Shown: positions 5,087 through 5,439 of the stretch, in pieces | How positions within the stretch are numbered: the first letter of the stretch is position 1 | Layout of the letters: each line of letters opens with the position of its first letter | DNA from: an uncultured beta proteobacterium | Lineage (GTDB): Bacteria > Pseudomonadota > Gammaproteobacteria > Burkholderiales > Burkholderiaceae | Direction: 5' to 3' | DNA length: 5,439 nt | NCBI GenBank assembly: GCA_903827075.1 | Contig: CAIKGX010000040.1 | Coordinates: 1 to 5,439, forward strand | Program-made: the position numbers and the translations under genes | The notes under the pieces: model-generated | Told to the model about the DNA's origin: nothing | Seen by the model: only the letters and a program-made list of their open reading frames with translations | The model's database searches: none

Positions 5087-5439
5087 TTGAAGAAATCATT
5101 AATTGCTGCATTAATTGCTTCACTCGGTTTAGTTGCCGCATCTTCAGTATTTGCTCAAGTACCCGCAAAAATGTTGCCATTGGCTGCTGAAGTAGTTGTA
5201 TTGACAGCTACAGTTGATTCAGTAGACGTGAAAAAGCGCATTGTTGTATTAAAAGATGCTAACGGCAATCTTGTGCAAATGAATGTATCTAAACAAGTCA
5301 ATGATTTAGATAAAGTGAAAAAGGGCGATGTATTTGTAGTTGAGCACGCTCAAGCTATTGCCGTAGGTTTGACTGCAGTTGCTAAAGATGCCAAGCCAGG
5401 CGTTTCTGGTGTGCGTTCAGTAGTCGTCTCTGGAAAAGG
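5087..5439 (+). CDS. Secreted beta-rich protein of unknown function (C-terminus cut by window edge)
   Basis: The frame is open from TTG at 5087 to the right edge: 117 complete codons and no stop. Seen: a clear Sec signal peptide, (M)KKSLIAALIASLGLVAASS, with a likely cut after VFA (21-23). The mature part has alternating hydrophobic residues: VVVLTATVDSVDVKKRIVVL (37-56), a DANGN turn (57-61), then QMNV, a conserved-looking VNDLDKVKKGD (71-81) and VFVVEHAQAIAV (82-93). This reads as a small beta-barrel-like module. From memory of similar proteobacterial periplasmic proteins, the pattern (V-x-x-x-D-x-x-x-R-x-V-x-L-K-D-x-x-G-N, then N-L-D-x-V-K-x-G-D) often occurs twice per protein. VRSVVVSGK at 109-117 could open a second copy outside the window; that is inference. 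No enzyme motif, cysteine or membrane anchor is visible. The TTG start has a strong GGGAG ribosome site. It is divergent from the GNAT operon. Confidence 0.85.
   Translation, partial: MKKSLIAALIASLGLVAASSVFAQVPAKMLPLAAEVVVLTATVDSVDVKKRIVVLKDANGNLVQMNVSKQVNDLDKVKKGDVFVVEHAQAIAVGLTAVAKDAKPGVSGVRSVVVSGK

Overview
The window looks like ordinary chromosomal DNA from a freshwater betaproteobacterium. Gene content and protein style resemble Burkholderiaceae such as Polynucleobacter: mid-range GC by eye, a RhlE-type helicase with a short basic tail, and a selD gene. This placement is inferred from resemblance and was not tested by any search. Six genes lie on the minus strand, and one gene on the plus strand runs off the right edge. 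No mobile element, CRISPR array, tRNA or rRNA is visible, and no cluster here looks like a new defence or biosynthetic system.

Reading the minus strand from right to left: a GNAT acetyltransferase (4897-4475) and a YbgC-type hotdog acyl-CoA thioesterase (4458-4036) are 16 nt apart and probably form one operon. A 104-nt leader with several inverted repeats precedes a DEAD-box RNA helicase of the RhlE group (3931-2648). After a 73-nt gap comes a Tat-exported transglutaminase-like protein (2574-1465). Six nucleotides further is a Sec-exported TlpA-type thioredoxin-fold protein (1458-904), and 17 nt after that is selD, selenide water dikinase (886 to the left edge, C-terminus missing). The last three are spaced like an operon. 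However, a strong intrinsic-terminator-like hairpin lies inside the signal-peptide coding part of the TlpA-like gene, just after the transglutaminase stop.

On the right, a 189-nt divergent region (4898-5086) separates the GNAT gene from a plus-strand gene for a small secreted beta-rich protein (5087 to the right edge). It has a good ribosome binding site, a TTG start, a plausible -10 box, and a perfect 7-bp inverted repeat around the -35 position.

Likely joint function: the transglutaminase-like protein and the TlpA-like protein may work together outside the cytoplasm, one with a catalytic cysteine and the other supplying thiol redox chemistry. selD indicates that the organism makes selenophosphate for selenoproteins and/or 2-selenouridine in tRNA. 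The best leads for a second look are regulatory: the terminator overlapping a coding start, the competing hairpins before rhlE, and the repeated AAGGC half-sites upstream of the secreted protein.
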